64,000 nucleotides of DNA from Lachnospiraceae bacterium (lineage in GTDB: Bacteria > Bacillota > Clostridia > Lachnospirales > Lachnospiraceae): contig JALENY010000029.1 in assembly GCA_022767285.1 (NCBI GenBank), forward strand, positions 1-64,000. Direction: 5' to 3'. The notes under the pieces are model-generated. The model saw only the letters and a list, made by a program, of their open reading frames with translations, was not told the DNA's origin and did no database searches. How positions within the stretch are numbered: position 1 is the first letter of the stretch; each line of letters begins with the position of its first letter. This document shows positions 6,679-14,780 of the stretch, piece after piece. Position numbers and translations under genes: made by a program.

Positions 6679-7716
6679 ATGGAGGACTTAAATTTAAAAC
6701 CTGTTCAGAAAGCAGCATTATCTTTGATTCAAAATGATCTAAGATTTTTATATACAGTTATAAAAAGAATTAATCCTAATGAATCAAATTATATTCCGTC
6801 ACTTTTGCCATATATGGGTGTTATAATTGATGGAGCAGAAGAATGGGTAAAGGCTATTAATAATTCCAGTAAAGTGAAATTGGAGATACCGATTTTTTCT
6901 AAGTCAGAACAGAATTACTATGAAGAAATGAGAAATTCTATTAAAATGTGGCAGAATGAATATTCGGTTATTTATGAAGCTCTTAAAGAAGCGTATCGTG
7001 TAAGTGATGACTATTTTGGGAATGTTTGCAAACCAATTGCTAAAAAAATGAAGTTATATGATATTTTTGGCGTTGATAGAGCAAATGGAGTAATTTGTGG
7101 AAATACAATTTTATGCTATTATTATAGTCCGCTGTTTTCATATGGTCGGAATAATGGAGAATTTATCAAAGCAATGTCAGTTATTGGAGGTAAGTATATA
7201 AAACTTTTCGATGCAACAAAAGAGTATCCGGTCGATACTTCAATAAAGTATGATGTTCGTGATTATGGAGGATTTGTGAAATCGCCAGTAGGAAATGTAT
7301 TTAGTGACAAATTTATATTGTTTTCTGTTTTATGTCAGATTAATTTTATCGTTTGCTGCATAGATTTTTGGGTGCGAGAAGAAATATCAACAAAGATGCG
7401 ATTTGCATATTTACTTTATTATTCCTTGCTACATATTATTCCTCAAATAAACTCGAAATTGAAAGCGAATTTGGTTATTGATACGAAATGGGAATCCTGG
7501 CAATTTAGAAACACAATGGCACATTATAAACTGGGTGTTGCATTAAAAAAGGATGAATTGCTCTTTGAGGATAAATTATTTGGTTTGACACAAAAATATT
7601 TCAAATCAGATTACTTAACAGTTAAAAATGGAATTATGCAGGAGTTGGAGAGTCTCGCGTGTCAAATAGGAGATTATCTTCAACTTAAGGATGCAGTGAT
7701 AAAAGTAAACCGATAA
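6679..7716 (+). CDS. Uncharacterised protein with HEPN-like RNxxxH motif
   Basis: Protein of 345 residues from ATG 6679 (GAGAGGA upstream). It has no recognisable full-length family for me. It is largely helical and AT-rich (many ATT, AAA and TTA codons), unlike the core genes to the right, which suggests recent transfer. Near the C-terminus, WQFRNTMAHYKLG places R277-N278 and H282 in the Rx4H arrangement of HEPN domains, a family containing many RNases of toxin and phage-defence systems. One or two hydrophobic helices (about 210-230, 243-255) are present, but no clear signal peptide. It follows the ATPase gene by 91 bases and may be co-transcribed with it. The HEPN reading rests on one motif and needs a structure model. 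Confidence 0.5.
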   Translation: MEDLNLKPVQKAALSLIQNDLRFLYTVIKRINPNESNYIPSLLPYMGVIIDGAEEWVKAINNSSKVKLEIPIFSKSEQNYYEEMRNSIKMWQNEYSVIYEALKEAYRVSDDYFGNVCKPIAKKMKLYDIFGVDRANGVICGNTILCYYYSPLFSYGRNNGEFIKAMSVIGGKYIKLFDATKEYPVDTSIKYDVRDYGGFVKSPVGNVFSDKFILFSVLCQINFIVCCIDFWVREEISTKMRFAYLLYYSLLHIIPQINSKLKANLVIDTKWESWQFRNTMAHYKLGVALKKDELLFEDKLFGLTQKYFKSDYLTVKNGIMQELESLACQIGDYLQLKDAVIKVNR

Positions 7717-7900
7717 AAGCTGAGTAGCAAGAAACTTCAATTTCTACTACGTTTTTACTACGATTGACGGCCTCAACTTGCCCCGATTTGCCGCATTTTG
7801 CTTATTCTGTGACAAATTTAATAATCAACATGGACGTGATAAGGTCTGCAAATAGGGGCAAAACACGGCATATTTTTGCTTTACGAAAGGAGTTTTTTAT

Positions 7901-8374
7901 ATGATACGAGTGCTTTTCTGTTGCCACGGCAATATCTGCCGTTCAACCATGGCTCAATCCGTCTTCACCCACCTGGTGAATCAGCTTTGCCTGCAGAATC
8001 AATTCGAAATAAATTCTGCCGCTACCAGCCGCGAAGAAATCGGCAACCCACCCCATCACGGAACCGTAACCAAACTGAGACAGGTCGGAATACCGTTGGT
8101 TCCCCACCGCGCAGTCCAAATGACCAAAGCCGACTATCAATACTATGACTATCTCATCGGAATGGATACAGCCAACATCCGCAATATGAACCGCATTGCA
8201 GGCGGAGATCGGGATGGGAAGATCTATAAATTGCCGTCCTTTGCCGGCCTGAGTAAAGATATTGCGGATCCATGGTATACGGGTAATTTTGATGAAACAT
8301 ACAACGACGTATTGGAGGGCTGCGAGGCCTTTCTGGATTATTTGATGCGCTGCTGTAAAAAAGATCTTACCTGA
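7901..8374 (+). CDS. Low-molecular-weight protein-tyrosine phosphatase
   Basis: Protein of 157 residues, normal family length. It removes phosphate from phosphotyrosine (or, in related enzymes, phosphoarginine). The P-loop CHGNICRS places the nucleophile at C8 and the phosphate-binding arginine at R14. The DPW segment (about residue 127) supplies the general-acid aspartate. The ribosome site is AAAGGAG. The first ten codons and everything upstream probably belong to the inserted unit, so both promoter and start are element-supplied. This gene is the inferred integration target. It is followed by an ABC-F gene 65 bases on. Confidence 0.92.
   Translation: MIRVLFCCHGNICRSTMAQSVFTHLVNQLCLQNQFEINSAATSREEIGNPPHHGTVTKLRQVGIPLVPHRAVQMTKADYQYYDYLIGMDTANIRNMNRIAGGDRDGKIYKLPSFAGLSKDIADPWYTGNFDETYNDVLEGCEAFLDYLMRCCKKDLT
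7921..7932 (+). repeat. att core copy 2 inside the phosphatase gene
   Basis: TTGCCACGGCAA, identical to 4865-4876, spans codons 7-11 of the intact phosphatase gene, including the P-loop cysteine codon. Integration here must restore the reading frame, which the element ends appear to do by carrying their own ribosome site and first codons. Confidence 0.65.
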
Positions 8375-8439
8375 TGATGCGAAAAGTGTATAAAAGGTTA
8401 AAAAGAGAGAAATCAGAATGACAATGGAGAGCAACAGAC

Positions 8440-10320
8440 ATGAACGTATTAAACATCGAACATGTGAGTAAAACATTCGGCGAAAAGACAATTTTTGATG
8501 ATGTTTCCTACGGCATTCACGAGGGAGACAAAATCGGTATTATCGGAATAAATGGAACCGGAAAGACAACTCTTTTGAAAATCATCGCAGGGCTTGAAGA
8601 ACCGGATGAGGGACAGGTGATCCGCCAAAATGGCCTTCGGGTGACCTATCTGCCTCAGAATCCGGAGTTCCCGAAAGACGCAGCCGTTCTTTCCTATGTT
8701 ATTGAAGGGAAAAGACAACAGGAATGGAATACGGAGAGCGAGGCGAAATCCGTTTTAAATAAACTTGATATTATAGATCATGATGCAAAGATCGATACTT
8801 TATCCGGCGGTCAGAGAAAACGTGTGGCGCTGGCCAGGACACTGATCAATCCGGCGGATGTGTTGATTTTGGATGAGCCCACGAATCATATCGACAACGA
8901 GATGGCTCTGTGGCTGGAGGATTATCTGAATAAATTCAAAGGTGTCATCATCATGGTTACCCATGACCGCTATTTTCTGGACCGCGTCACCAACAGGATT
9001 CTGGAAATCAGCCACGGAAAATTGTACAGTTATATAGCCAATTATTCCAAATTCCTTGAAATGAAGGCCCAGCGTGAGGAAATGGAGCTTGCCACAGAAC
9101 GTAAACGTCAGAGCATTCTGCGGATGGAGATCGAATGGGCAAAACGTGGGTGCCGTGCCAGAACGACAAAGCAAAAAGCCAGACTGGAGCGTCTGGAAGC
9201 ATTGAAAAACGGTGTCGCACCCACGAAAGATGCATCTGTAGAACTGGAATCCATCGGTACCCGCATGGGAAAAAAGACCATTGAACTTCATCATATCAGT
9301 AAAAGTTATGGCGATAATGTTATCATTCGAGATTTTGACTATATTGTGCTGAAAAACCAGAGATTGGGCATTATCGGGCCAAATGGATGTGGAAAATCCA
9401 CCCTGATGAAGCTGATCACCGGCATAATTGAACCGGATGAAGGTGAGATTGAAATCGGAGATACCATCCGCATCGGATATTTTGCCCAGGAAGCAGAGGA
9501 TATGGATACGAATCAGCGTGCGATCGACTATATCCGTGATATTGCGGAATATGTACCCACGAAAGATGGCCGTATTACAGCTTCTCAGATGCTGGAACGT
9601 TTTCTCTTTGACGGAAATCTTCAGTATACGCCTATCAGCAAACTCTCCGGTGGGGAAAAAAGGCGGTTATATCTCTGTAAAGTTTTAATGGAAGCGCCAA
9701 ATGTACTAATCATGGATGAACCAACCAATGACCTGGACATTCCCACGCTTACTATTCTGGAGGACTATCTGGATTCCTTCAACGGGATTGTAATTGCTGT
9801 TTCCCATGACAGGTATTTTCTGGACAACCTGGTGGACCGTATTTTTGCATTTGAGGGAAATGGGTATTTGCAGCAGTATGAAGGCGGCTATACCGATTAT
9901 CTTGAAACAAAGCTTGGCAGAAATGTCGGTCAAAATGCGTCACCGGGCAGTTCGGCAAAAAATGCAATGGTAAATCAAACTGGCAGCTTGGCGGGAAATA
10001 CTGCAAAAAAATCAGATAAAGACGGGGAAAAGAAAAAGGATACCGGAAAGGACTGGAAAAAGAATCAAAATCAACCGGTAAAACTGAAATTTACTTATAA
10101 AGAACAAAAAGAATTTGAGACCATCGATGATGACATAGCCCTTTTGGAAGAAGAAATTGAAAATCTGGATAGAGAAATGGTGATCAATGCGACCAATTCT
10201 GCAAAATTGATGGAACTGACAACTCGAAAAGAAGCAGCAGAGACAGAACTGGAAAAGAAAATGGATCGTTGGGTATACCTGAATGATCTGGCAGAAAAAA
10301 TTGAAGCTCAGAATTCATAG
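8440..10320 (+). CDS. ABC-F family ATPase, Uup-like
   Basis: Protein of 626 residues with two ABC domains and no membrane segments, so a ribosome-associated translation factor rather than a transporter. Domain 1: Walker A GINGTGKT (about 38-45), signature LSGGQRKR, Walker B VLILDEPTNH. Then an inter-domain linker rich in charged residues (about 205-265). Domain 2: GPNGCGKS, LSGGEKRR, LIMDEPTND. A low-complexity Ser/Ala/Lys segment and a C-terminal coiled coil (about 550-625, EQKEFETIDDDIALLEEEIE) match Uup. Uup-type proteins are linked to ribosome function and transposon excision. Start ATG 8440 has GGAG upstream. A second ABC-F gene of another subtype lies at 51596-53227. Confidence 0.88.
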   Translation: MNVLNIEHVSKTFGEKTIFDDVSYGIHEGDKIGIIGINGTGKTTLLKIIAGLEEPDEGQVIRQNGLRVTYLPQNPEFPKDAAVLSYVIEGKRQQEWNTESEAKSVLNKLDIIDHDAKIDTLSGGQRKRVALARTLINPADVLILDEPTNHIDNEMALWLEDYLNKFKGVIIMVTHDRYFLDRVTNRILEISHGKLYSYIANYSKFLEMKAQREEMELATERKRQSILRMEIEWAKRGCRARTTKQKARLERLEALKNGVAPTKDASVELESIGTRMGKKTIELHHISKSYGDNVIIRDFDYIVLKNQRLGIIGPNGCGKSTLMKLITGIIEPDEGEIEIGDTIRIGYFAQEAEDMDTNQRAIDYIRDIAEYVPTKDGRITASQMLERFLFDGNLQYTPISKLSGGEKRRLYLCKVLMEAPNVLIMDEPTNDLDIPTLTILEDYLDSFNGIVIAVSHDRYFLDNLVDRIFAFEGNGYLQQYEGGYTDYLETKLGRNVGQNASPGSSAKNAMVNQTGSLAGNTAKKSDKDGEKKKDTGKDWKKNQNQPVKLKFTYKEQKEFETIDDDIALLEEEIENLDREMVINATNSAKLMELTTRKEAAETELEKKMDRWVYLNDLAEKIEAQNS

Positions 10321-10340
10321 CGTGTGATGCAAAATATCTC

Positions 10341-10378
10341 TGCCCGGAGAGCACGAATTTAGGTGCGTCCTCCGGGCA
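10341..10378 (+). terminator. Hairpin between convergent genes
   Basis: TGCCCGGAG and CTCCGGGCA pair, with further pairing of GCAC/GTGC inside. It lies between the ends of the ABC-F gene (+) and yhhQ (-). Neither side carries a clear T-run, so terminator function is uncertain. Confidence 0.4.
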
Positions 10379-10486
10379 CGAGAAAATGAAGCAAGAGTGT
10401 TTTTTGATGTGACCAATAGGTGCAGTTTGTGGTCTTATCTCCAATTTTATACTGCATATTTGCCGAGAGAGGCATAGGATACCCAA

Positions 10487-11182
10487 TCAGCGCTCTCTCG
10501 GAACTACTTTTCGTGCCAGATAAATAAACGGTGTATCCAGCAGTGAAGTGACAATAAAGATCACATAGCTGGAAATGCAGATAGCAACCAGCGTACCCAT
10601 ATCATACATCCCCATAAACGCCCCAAAGGTGTACAGTACCGTATTCAGTAACTGCGAGAGCAGAGTGGAACCGTTATTTCTCAGCCAGAGAAAGCGTGTG
10701 GAATCGCCAAACCGCTTTGTGGTGAAGTTCCACCATTTGTGATAAGCCCATACGTCAAAACGCTGGCAGATGGCATAGACCAGAAGGCTGGCAATCATAA
10801 GGCGCGGCGTGTTGGTGAAAATTTGCCGTATATGAGGTTGTGCCCAGTCGTTGACAGAAGGTGCGTAGAGCAGCCAGGACTGAGACAGTATGATAAAGAC
10901 AACGGAAGTGAAGATTCCGATGGTGACCGCCTTGTTGGCGGCTTTTTTATCAAACATCTCGCTCAGAATATCCGTTACGAGAAATGTGGATGCAAACAGA
11001 ATATTTCCCAGTGTCTGCTCCATTCCGAAAGCATTTACAAGAATCAATACTTCTATGTTTGCAGTGATCGTTGCAATCACAGTCCAGACATATAGCCCGG
11101 CTTTGCCGAGAAAATAGTAAGATGCCAGGACCATGCTGTAAGTAAAGAAAAGGCACAGAATCAGTAATATTTCGTTGGTCAT
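10487..11182 (-). CDS. yhhQ: Queuosine precursor transporter, YhhQ/VUT family
   Basis: Protein of 231 residues with about six hydrophobic segments, the size and layout of the VUT family (YhhQ). E. coli YhhQ imports the queuosine precursors preQ0 and preQ1; other members may take up queuine. Family features visible are NAFGMEQTLGNILFASTFLVTDILSE (in part, about residues 49-74) and the SWLLYAP segment. The start codon overlaps the stop of the radical SAM gene upstream (ATGA), so the two are translationally coupled. Both lie behind a preQ1-I riboswitch, which fixes the substrate class by context. Substrate choice between preQ0, preQ1 and queuine cannot be read from sequence. Confidence 0.85.
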   Translation of the reverse strand: MTNEILLILCLFFTYSMVLASYYFLGKAGLYVWTVIATITANIEVLILVNAFGMEQTLGNILFASTFLVTDILSEMFDKKAANKAVTIGIFTSVVFIILSQSWLLYAPSVNDWAQPHIRQIFTNTPRLMIASLLVYAICQRFDVWAYHKWWNFTTKRFGDSTRFLWLRNNGSTLLSQLLNTVLYTFGAFMGMYDMGTLVAICISSYVIFIVTSLLDTPFIYLARKVVPRER

Positions 11183-11901
11183 TGTTTTTCTCCTCCTACA
11201 CCGAAATCAGTATTGTTCAGCAGAATATCGACCCGGGGATCATCTTTATACCGGGGATATAGTTCTTCTGTAAAAGCCCGGATGACTTCTGGATCCGGCT
11301 TTATTTTTGTGGAATTATCTACCATAATATTGACGCAGACCCGTTCAAAATACTTTAGGCCTGTTTCAATATCGTATTGCATCGATTCAACAGTTTGTCC
11401 GGACACACCAAAGAGCAGACAGACTTCATCACAGTAAGCAGCAATATCTTCCGGTGAGGCACCGGGCATTCCCTTGCGATAGATCGTTTCCCGGAAATTC
11501 TCATCAAAAGTTTCCACACCGATCTTTAATTTGACCGATACGCCGATGCGGGCAAATGTTTCTCGCAAAGTGGCAATTTCTTCCCGGTGCATCCAGTGAG
11601 TCTCAAAGTGGATTTCATCGATCTGTTTATTGCGGCAGACATTCAGGATGTCGTTCATGGTTCGATGATCCAGGTCGCAGAAACTGCCGGAGTTGATGAC
11701 TTCCAGTTTGTGATAAAGACCGGTCACTTTTCGAATTTCTTCGATATTCAGTTTATAGTTTGCTTCTTCATCCCTTGAAAAATCCAGATGATAGTCGCAG
11801 AAAGTGCAGCGGCGCCATTTGCAGCCGTTTCCCCGGAGCATCAGGATTTCCCTTGGGTTTTTTTCAGTAATGATGCTGTAACGGATTGGATTTTCAGCCA
11901 T
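11179..11901 (-). CDS. Radical SAM enzyme, probable queuine lyase (QueL-like)
   Basis: Protein of 240 residues from ATG 11901 (AAGGAGAGG nine bases upstream; a TTG at 11934 is less likely). The iron-sulphur motif is CKWRRCTFC, that is Cx4Cx2C rather than the usual Cx3Cx2C, near residue 28. Later segments INSGSFCDL and KIGVETFDENFRE fit a TIM-barrel radical SAM fold. Known: in gut Clostridia a radical SAM queuine lyase converts salvaged queuine to preQ1. Inference: this gene does so here, because it lies behind a preQ1-I riboswitch and is coupled to yhhQ. The family reading as radical SAM is strong; the exact reaction is less sure. Confidence 0.75.
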   Translation of the reverse strand: MAENPIRYSIITEKNPREILMLRGNGCKWRRCTFCDYHLDFSRDEEANYKLNIEEIRKVTGLYHKLEVINSGSFCDLDHRTMNDILNVCRNKQIDEIHFETHWMHREEIATLRETFARIGVSVKLKIGVETFDENFRETIYRKGMPGASPEDIAAYCDEVCLLFGVSGQTVESMQYDIETGLKYFERVCVNIMVDNSTKIKPDPEVIRAFTEELYPRYKDDPRVDILLNNTDFGVGGEKQ

Positions 11902-11932
11902 AATAATGAACCTCTCCTTTATGTAAAACAAC

Positions 11933-11954
11933 AAAAAAGACGCCCCAGGGCGTC
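11933..11954 (-). terminator. Riboswitch-controlled intrinsic terminator
   Basis: On the minus strand, GACGCCC-TG-GGGCGTC is followed by six T's (11938-11933). It lies between the preQ1 aptamer and the ribosome site of the radical SAM gene. A second hairpin (about 11964-11988, CGCAGCAGT/ACTGCCGCA on the + strand) lies between aptamer and terminator. Confidence 0.75.
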
Positions 11955-11990
11955 CGTAAAACGCAGCAGTTGATGTACTGCCGCAGATCC

Positions 11991-12028
11991 CTAGTTTTGT
12001 TTATAGACAGGATGGTCACGAACTGTCT
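11991..12028 (-). promoter_or_regulatory. preQ1-I riboswitch aptamer
   Basis: Reading the minus strand: stem AGACAG (12028-12023), a 12-base loop starting TTCGTGACC, stem CTGTCT (12010-12005), then the A-rich tail ATAAACAAAACTAG (12004-11991). Stem length, loop size, loop start and tail match class I preQ1 aptamers (Bacillus queC and Thermoanaerobacter types). It lies about 22 bases after a perfect promoter and ahead of an intrinsic terminator, so it most likely switches transcription of the queuosine-salvage pair off when preQ1 is present. The pairing of the tail with the loop was not fully traced. Confidence 0.82.
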
Positions 12029-12049
12029 TATTTATTTTCATCGCAGTGA

Positions 12050-12078
12050 ATTATAGCAGAAGTATTTGTATGATGCAA
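12050..12078 (-). promoter_or_regulatory. Promoter of the queuosine-salvage operon
   Basis: Minus strand: TTGCAT (12078-12073), 17 bases, TATAAT (12055-12050). The transcript would begin near 12043, just ahead of the aptamer. Confidence 0.75.
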
Positions 12079-12138
12079 GACCTAATTTTACAACCTTTGT
12101 AGATTACGTGATGTATTGGGATAAGGGGGAATCTGCCT

Positions 12139-12393
12139 TTAACACGGATGAAAGCATTTTTCTTCATTAACTTCAGCCAGAATGATATCTTCGCCTACCT
12201 GCTGGATGCAGTTCCATGGTATAACACACTCGGTTTCTCTGCCGAACAGTCCGCAGATGCGGCCTGGACCTGGTACGATCAGGGCAGTCAGGCATCCGGA
12301 CTTGCAGTCAAATTCCACATCCACCGGACAGCCAAGAGATTTACAGGTGCACACATTGATCACTTCTTTTTGCTTTAACTCACAGAGGCGCAT
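12139..12393 (-). CDS. YlmC/YmxH family sporulation protein, PRC-barrel
   Basis: Protein of 84 residues: a small beta-barrel of the PRC type, with MRLCELKQKEVINVCTCKSLG at the start and PGPGRICGLFGRETECVIPW in the middle, both typical of the YlmC/YmxH family found in spore-forming Firmicutes. It has six cysteines. Its function is unknown; Bacillus members are expressed during sporulation. It is divergent from nrdR, sharing the intergenic region 12394-12522. Confidence 0.85.
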   Translation of the reverse strand: MRLCELKQKEVINVCTCKSLGCPVDVEFDCKSGCLTALIVPGPGRICGLFGRETECVIPWNCIQQVGEDIILAEVNEEKCFHPC

Positions 12394-12442
12394 AGAATCA
12401 CCGATTTTTTCCTTTTAATTAAAATATGTTCCTTTAGGTAAA

Positions 12443-12471
12443 TTGACACTTGTTCGGATTTATATTATACT
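12443..12471 (+). promoter_or_regulatory. Promoter of nrdR
   Basis: TTGACA (12443-12448), 17 bases, TATACT (12466-12471), 52 bases before the start codon. Confidence 0.75.
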
Positions 12472-12522
12472 TTTTTTAACGAGTTTTTTACATAGAATCC
12501 TTCAGAGAGGAGTAAAAAAGCT

Positions 12523-12972
12523 ATGAAATGTCCGTTTTGTAATCATGATAACACACGAGTGGTGGATTCCCGTCCGGTCGATGACAACACTGCCATTCGC
12601 CGCAGAAGAATGTGCGATGAGTGCGGAAAACGTTTTACTTCCTACGAAAAGGTGGAGACGATCCCGCTGATTGTTATTAAGAAAGACATGAATCGTGAGC
12701 AGTATGACCGTTCAAAACTCGAGGGCGGTGTCCTGCGGGCGTGCCACAAACGACCTATTTCAGCCGGTCAGATCGAAAAAATGGTGGATGCCATCGAGCA
12801 GGAAATTTATAATCGGGGCGATCGTGAAGTGCCCAGCCAGAAAATCGGTGAGATGGTTATGGATCGTCTGAAAGATATCGATGCAGTTGCATATGTTCGT
12901 TTTGCGTCTGTATATCGCGAATTTAAGGATGTTAATACCTTTATGGACGAACTGAAGAAAATGTTGAATTGA
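12523..12972 (+). CDS. nrdR: Transcriptional repressor NrdR
   Basis: Protein of 149 residues. NrdR represses ribonucleotide reductase genes in response to ATP/dATP. The zinc ribbon C3-C6 (MKCPFC) and C31-C34 (CDEC) binds DNA; the ATP-cone domain follows from about residue 45 ([20 protein letters not shown]). Length and order match the family. Ribosome site GAGAGGAG. Single gene with its own promoter and a terminator-like hairpin behind it. Confidence 0.95.
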   Translation: MKCPFCNHDNTRVVDSRPVDDNTAIRRRRMCDECGKRFTSYEKVETIPLIVIKKDMNREQYDRSKLEGGVLRACHKRPISAGQIEKMVDAIEQEIYNRGDREVPSQKIGEMVMDRLKDIDAVAYVRFASVYREFKDVNTFMDELKKMLN

Positions 12973-13031
12973 CATGCAGTTATAGTAGAGCTGTCCCGCT
13001 TTTGTATGGGATTTTAAACAACGGGAACCGG

Positions 13032-13065
13032 GAAAATGCAGGAGAGACTCTTGCATTTTCTTTCT
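13032..13065 (+). terminator. Intrinsic terminator after nrdR
   Basis: GAAAATGCA and TGCATTTTC form the stem (13032-13040 with 13052-13060), followed by TTTCT. Confidence 0.7.
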
Positions 13066-13124
13066 GTATTCGGTAAAATATTAGCGACAATTCAATAGTG
13101 AGAGGTTATCGAAAAGGAGAAAAT

Positions 13125-14675
13125 ATGAAAAGAGTACAGTTTGTAAAAACGCTGCTCCTGGTCGTAGGTGTGACGTTTGCTCTTGCACTGGGCGGGTGCT
13201 CAGGTGAGAAGGAAGACAGTCAGAGCTCCGAGGAAGGTAACGTTTCTCAGAAAGCAGGAGAACCGGAAGAAGGCGGTTCGATTGTTGTAGGAATCCCTCA
13301 GGATATTGAGGACAGTCTTGACCCACACGCGGCAGTTGCGGCAGGAACCGAAGAGATTCTGTTTAATATTTACGAAGGCTTATTAAAGTACGATGAAAAC
13401 GGTAATTTGATCGACGCGGTAGCCAGTGCGCACACAGCTTCAGATGATGGAAAGACTTATACCTTTACCCTGCGGGACGGTGTGAAGTTCCATGATGGCA
13501 GCACGGTTACTCTGGATGATGTAATATATTCAATCGAGCGGAGTGCTGATGTTGGAGTTTCCACATCAGCATTTTTAAATGTTGCCGAAATCAACAAGCT
13601 GGATGATAAGACGATAGAGGTCGTTCTGGCAGAACCGGATACAGAGTTTTTGTGCTATATGACTACGGCTATTATTCCGGCCAGCAACGAAGACCCGGCA
13701 AAAAATGCTATCGGAACCGGCCCGTACAAGTTTGTTTCCCGTTCACCGCAGGAGAATATTATTCTTGAAAAAAATGAAGAATATTGGGGTGAGCCGGCGC
13801 ATCTGGATCAGGTTACACTGAAAATTGTATCGGATGCCAATGCGATTGTGACAAACCTGAAAAGCGGTGCGATTGATATGTATTGCCGTCTGACAACGGT
13901 ACAGGCTGCAGAGGTGGAGAGTGTCTGTGATATTTATGAGGGAACCATGAATCTGGTGCAGGCAATGTATCTGAACAATGCAGTAGAACCGCTGAATGAT
14001 GTTCGTGTTCGTCAGGCTCTTGCTTATGCGATCAATGAACAGGAAGTTTTGGATCTGACCAGTGACGGAAAAGGTACGATTATCGGAACCAGCATGATCC
14101 CGGCTTTTGAGAAATACTATCTTCCGGAATTGGCTGACGCTTATCCTCAGGATGTGGAAAAGGCAAAAGAGCTGCTGGCAGAGGCCGGATATCCGGATGG
14201 TTTTGACCTGACGATCACGGTTCCTTCCAATTATCAGCCGCACATCGATACGGCTCAGGTACTGGTAGAGCAGTTGAAACAGGCAGGTGTAAATGCTGAA
14301 ATTCAGCTGATAGAGTGGGACAGCTGGCTGTCGGATGTATATTCTGATCGGAATTATCAGGCAACGGTTGTTGGTGTAGATGCTTCTGTATTAACACCGA
14401 AAGCACTTCTGGAGCGTTTTAACAGTGCAGCAGGAAATAACTTTGTTAACTATCAGAATGATGAGTATGATGAGCTTTTTGCAAAGGCGACATCAACTAC
14501 AAATGATGAAGAGGTAACAGAGAGCTATCTTGAATTGGAACGATTGCTGTCAGAAGATTGTGCAAATGTTTATATTCAGGATATGGCGAATCTTGTTGCA
14601 TTGAATAAGGATTTCGGTGGATATGAGTTTTATCCGATTTATGTTATGGATTTAAGTAAACTTTATAAGAAATAG
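13125..14675 (+). CDS. Oligopeptide-type ABC transporter substrate-binding lipoprotein
   Basis: Protein of 516 residues from ATG 13125 (AAAAGGAG upstream). The signal peptide ends in the lipobox LALGGC, giving a lipid-anchored protein on the outer face of the membrane. After a charged linker, the body matches SBP family 5 (OppA/DppA): VGIPQDIEDSLDPHAAVAAGTEEILFNIYEGLL (in part) near the start, YTFTLRDGVKFHDGS, and NDVRVRQALAYAINEQEV. It captures peptides, or possibly nickel or other family-5 ligands, and passes them to the two permeases encoded next. First gene of a five-gene transporter operon. Confidence 0.9.
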   Translation: MKRVQFVKTLLLVVGVTFALALGGCSGEKEDSQSSEEGNVSQKAGEPEEGGSIVVGIPQDIEDSLDPHAAVAAGTEEILFNIYEGLLKYDENGNLIDAVASAHTASDDGKTYTFTLRDGVKFHDGSTVTLDDVIYSIERSADVGVSTSAFLNVAEINKLDDKTIEVVLAEPDTEFLCYMTTAIIPASNEDPAKNAIGTGPYKFVSRSPQENIILEKNEEYWGEPAHLDQVTLKIVSDANAIVTNLKSGAIDMYCRLTTVQAAEVESVCDIYEGTMNLVQAMYLNNAVEPLNDVRVRQALAYAINEQEVLDLTSDGKGTIIGTSMIPAFEKYYLPELADAYPQDVEKAKELLAEAGYPDGFDLTITVPSNYQPHIDTAQVLVEQLKQAGVNAEIQLIEWDSWLSDVYSDRNYQATVVGVDASVLTPKALLERFNSAAGNNFVNYQNDEYDELFAKATSTTNDEEVTESYLELERLLSEDCANVYIQDMANLVALNKDFGGYEFYPIYVMDLSKLYKK

Positions 14676-14685
14676 GATTATTTTT

Positions 14686-14764
14686 GGGAAACACCCTTCG
14701 GGCATACCATTATGTCAAATAGCGTGACATGATCAGGGAAACACTCTGATGCCAATAATATGGA
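14686..14764 (+). repeat. Degenerate copies of the 49-base repeat between transporter genes
   Basis: GGGAAACACCCTTCGGGCAT begins at 14686 and GGGAAACACTCTGATGCC at 14736, a period of 50 bases. The first aligns with the unit at 17614-17751 along most of its length (GGAAA-ACCCT-CGGG-ATACCAT-ATG). Confidence 0.55.
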
Positions 14765-14780
14765 GAGGAGGAAAGACATT

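Larger units (their letters stand above)
4877..7932 (+). mobile_element. Recombinase-less cargo unit (unit B) between two att cores
   Basis: The stretch between the two copies of TTGCCACGGCAA holds an AAA/DUF4143 ATPase gene and a HEPN-like gene, but no integrase or excisionase. Its right end (about 7735-7900) resembles the right end of unit A: CTACTAC-rich segments, CTGTGACA, a GCAAAT segment, ACGGCAT, then a ribosome site and the first codons of the phosphatase gene. A further CTACTAC segment lies at 4960. Inference: a cis-mobilisable unit of the accretion type that could use the integrase of unit A. An internal, decayed att within one larger element is the alternative. The spacer 4899-5213 has no gene I can support. 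Confidence 0.6.

Noticed and set aside
13098-14675. Nickel-binding NikA in place of a peptide-binding protein
   Set aside because: Nothing in the sequence favours nickel; operon has the five-gene peptide-transporter layout. Family 5 ligand remains open.
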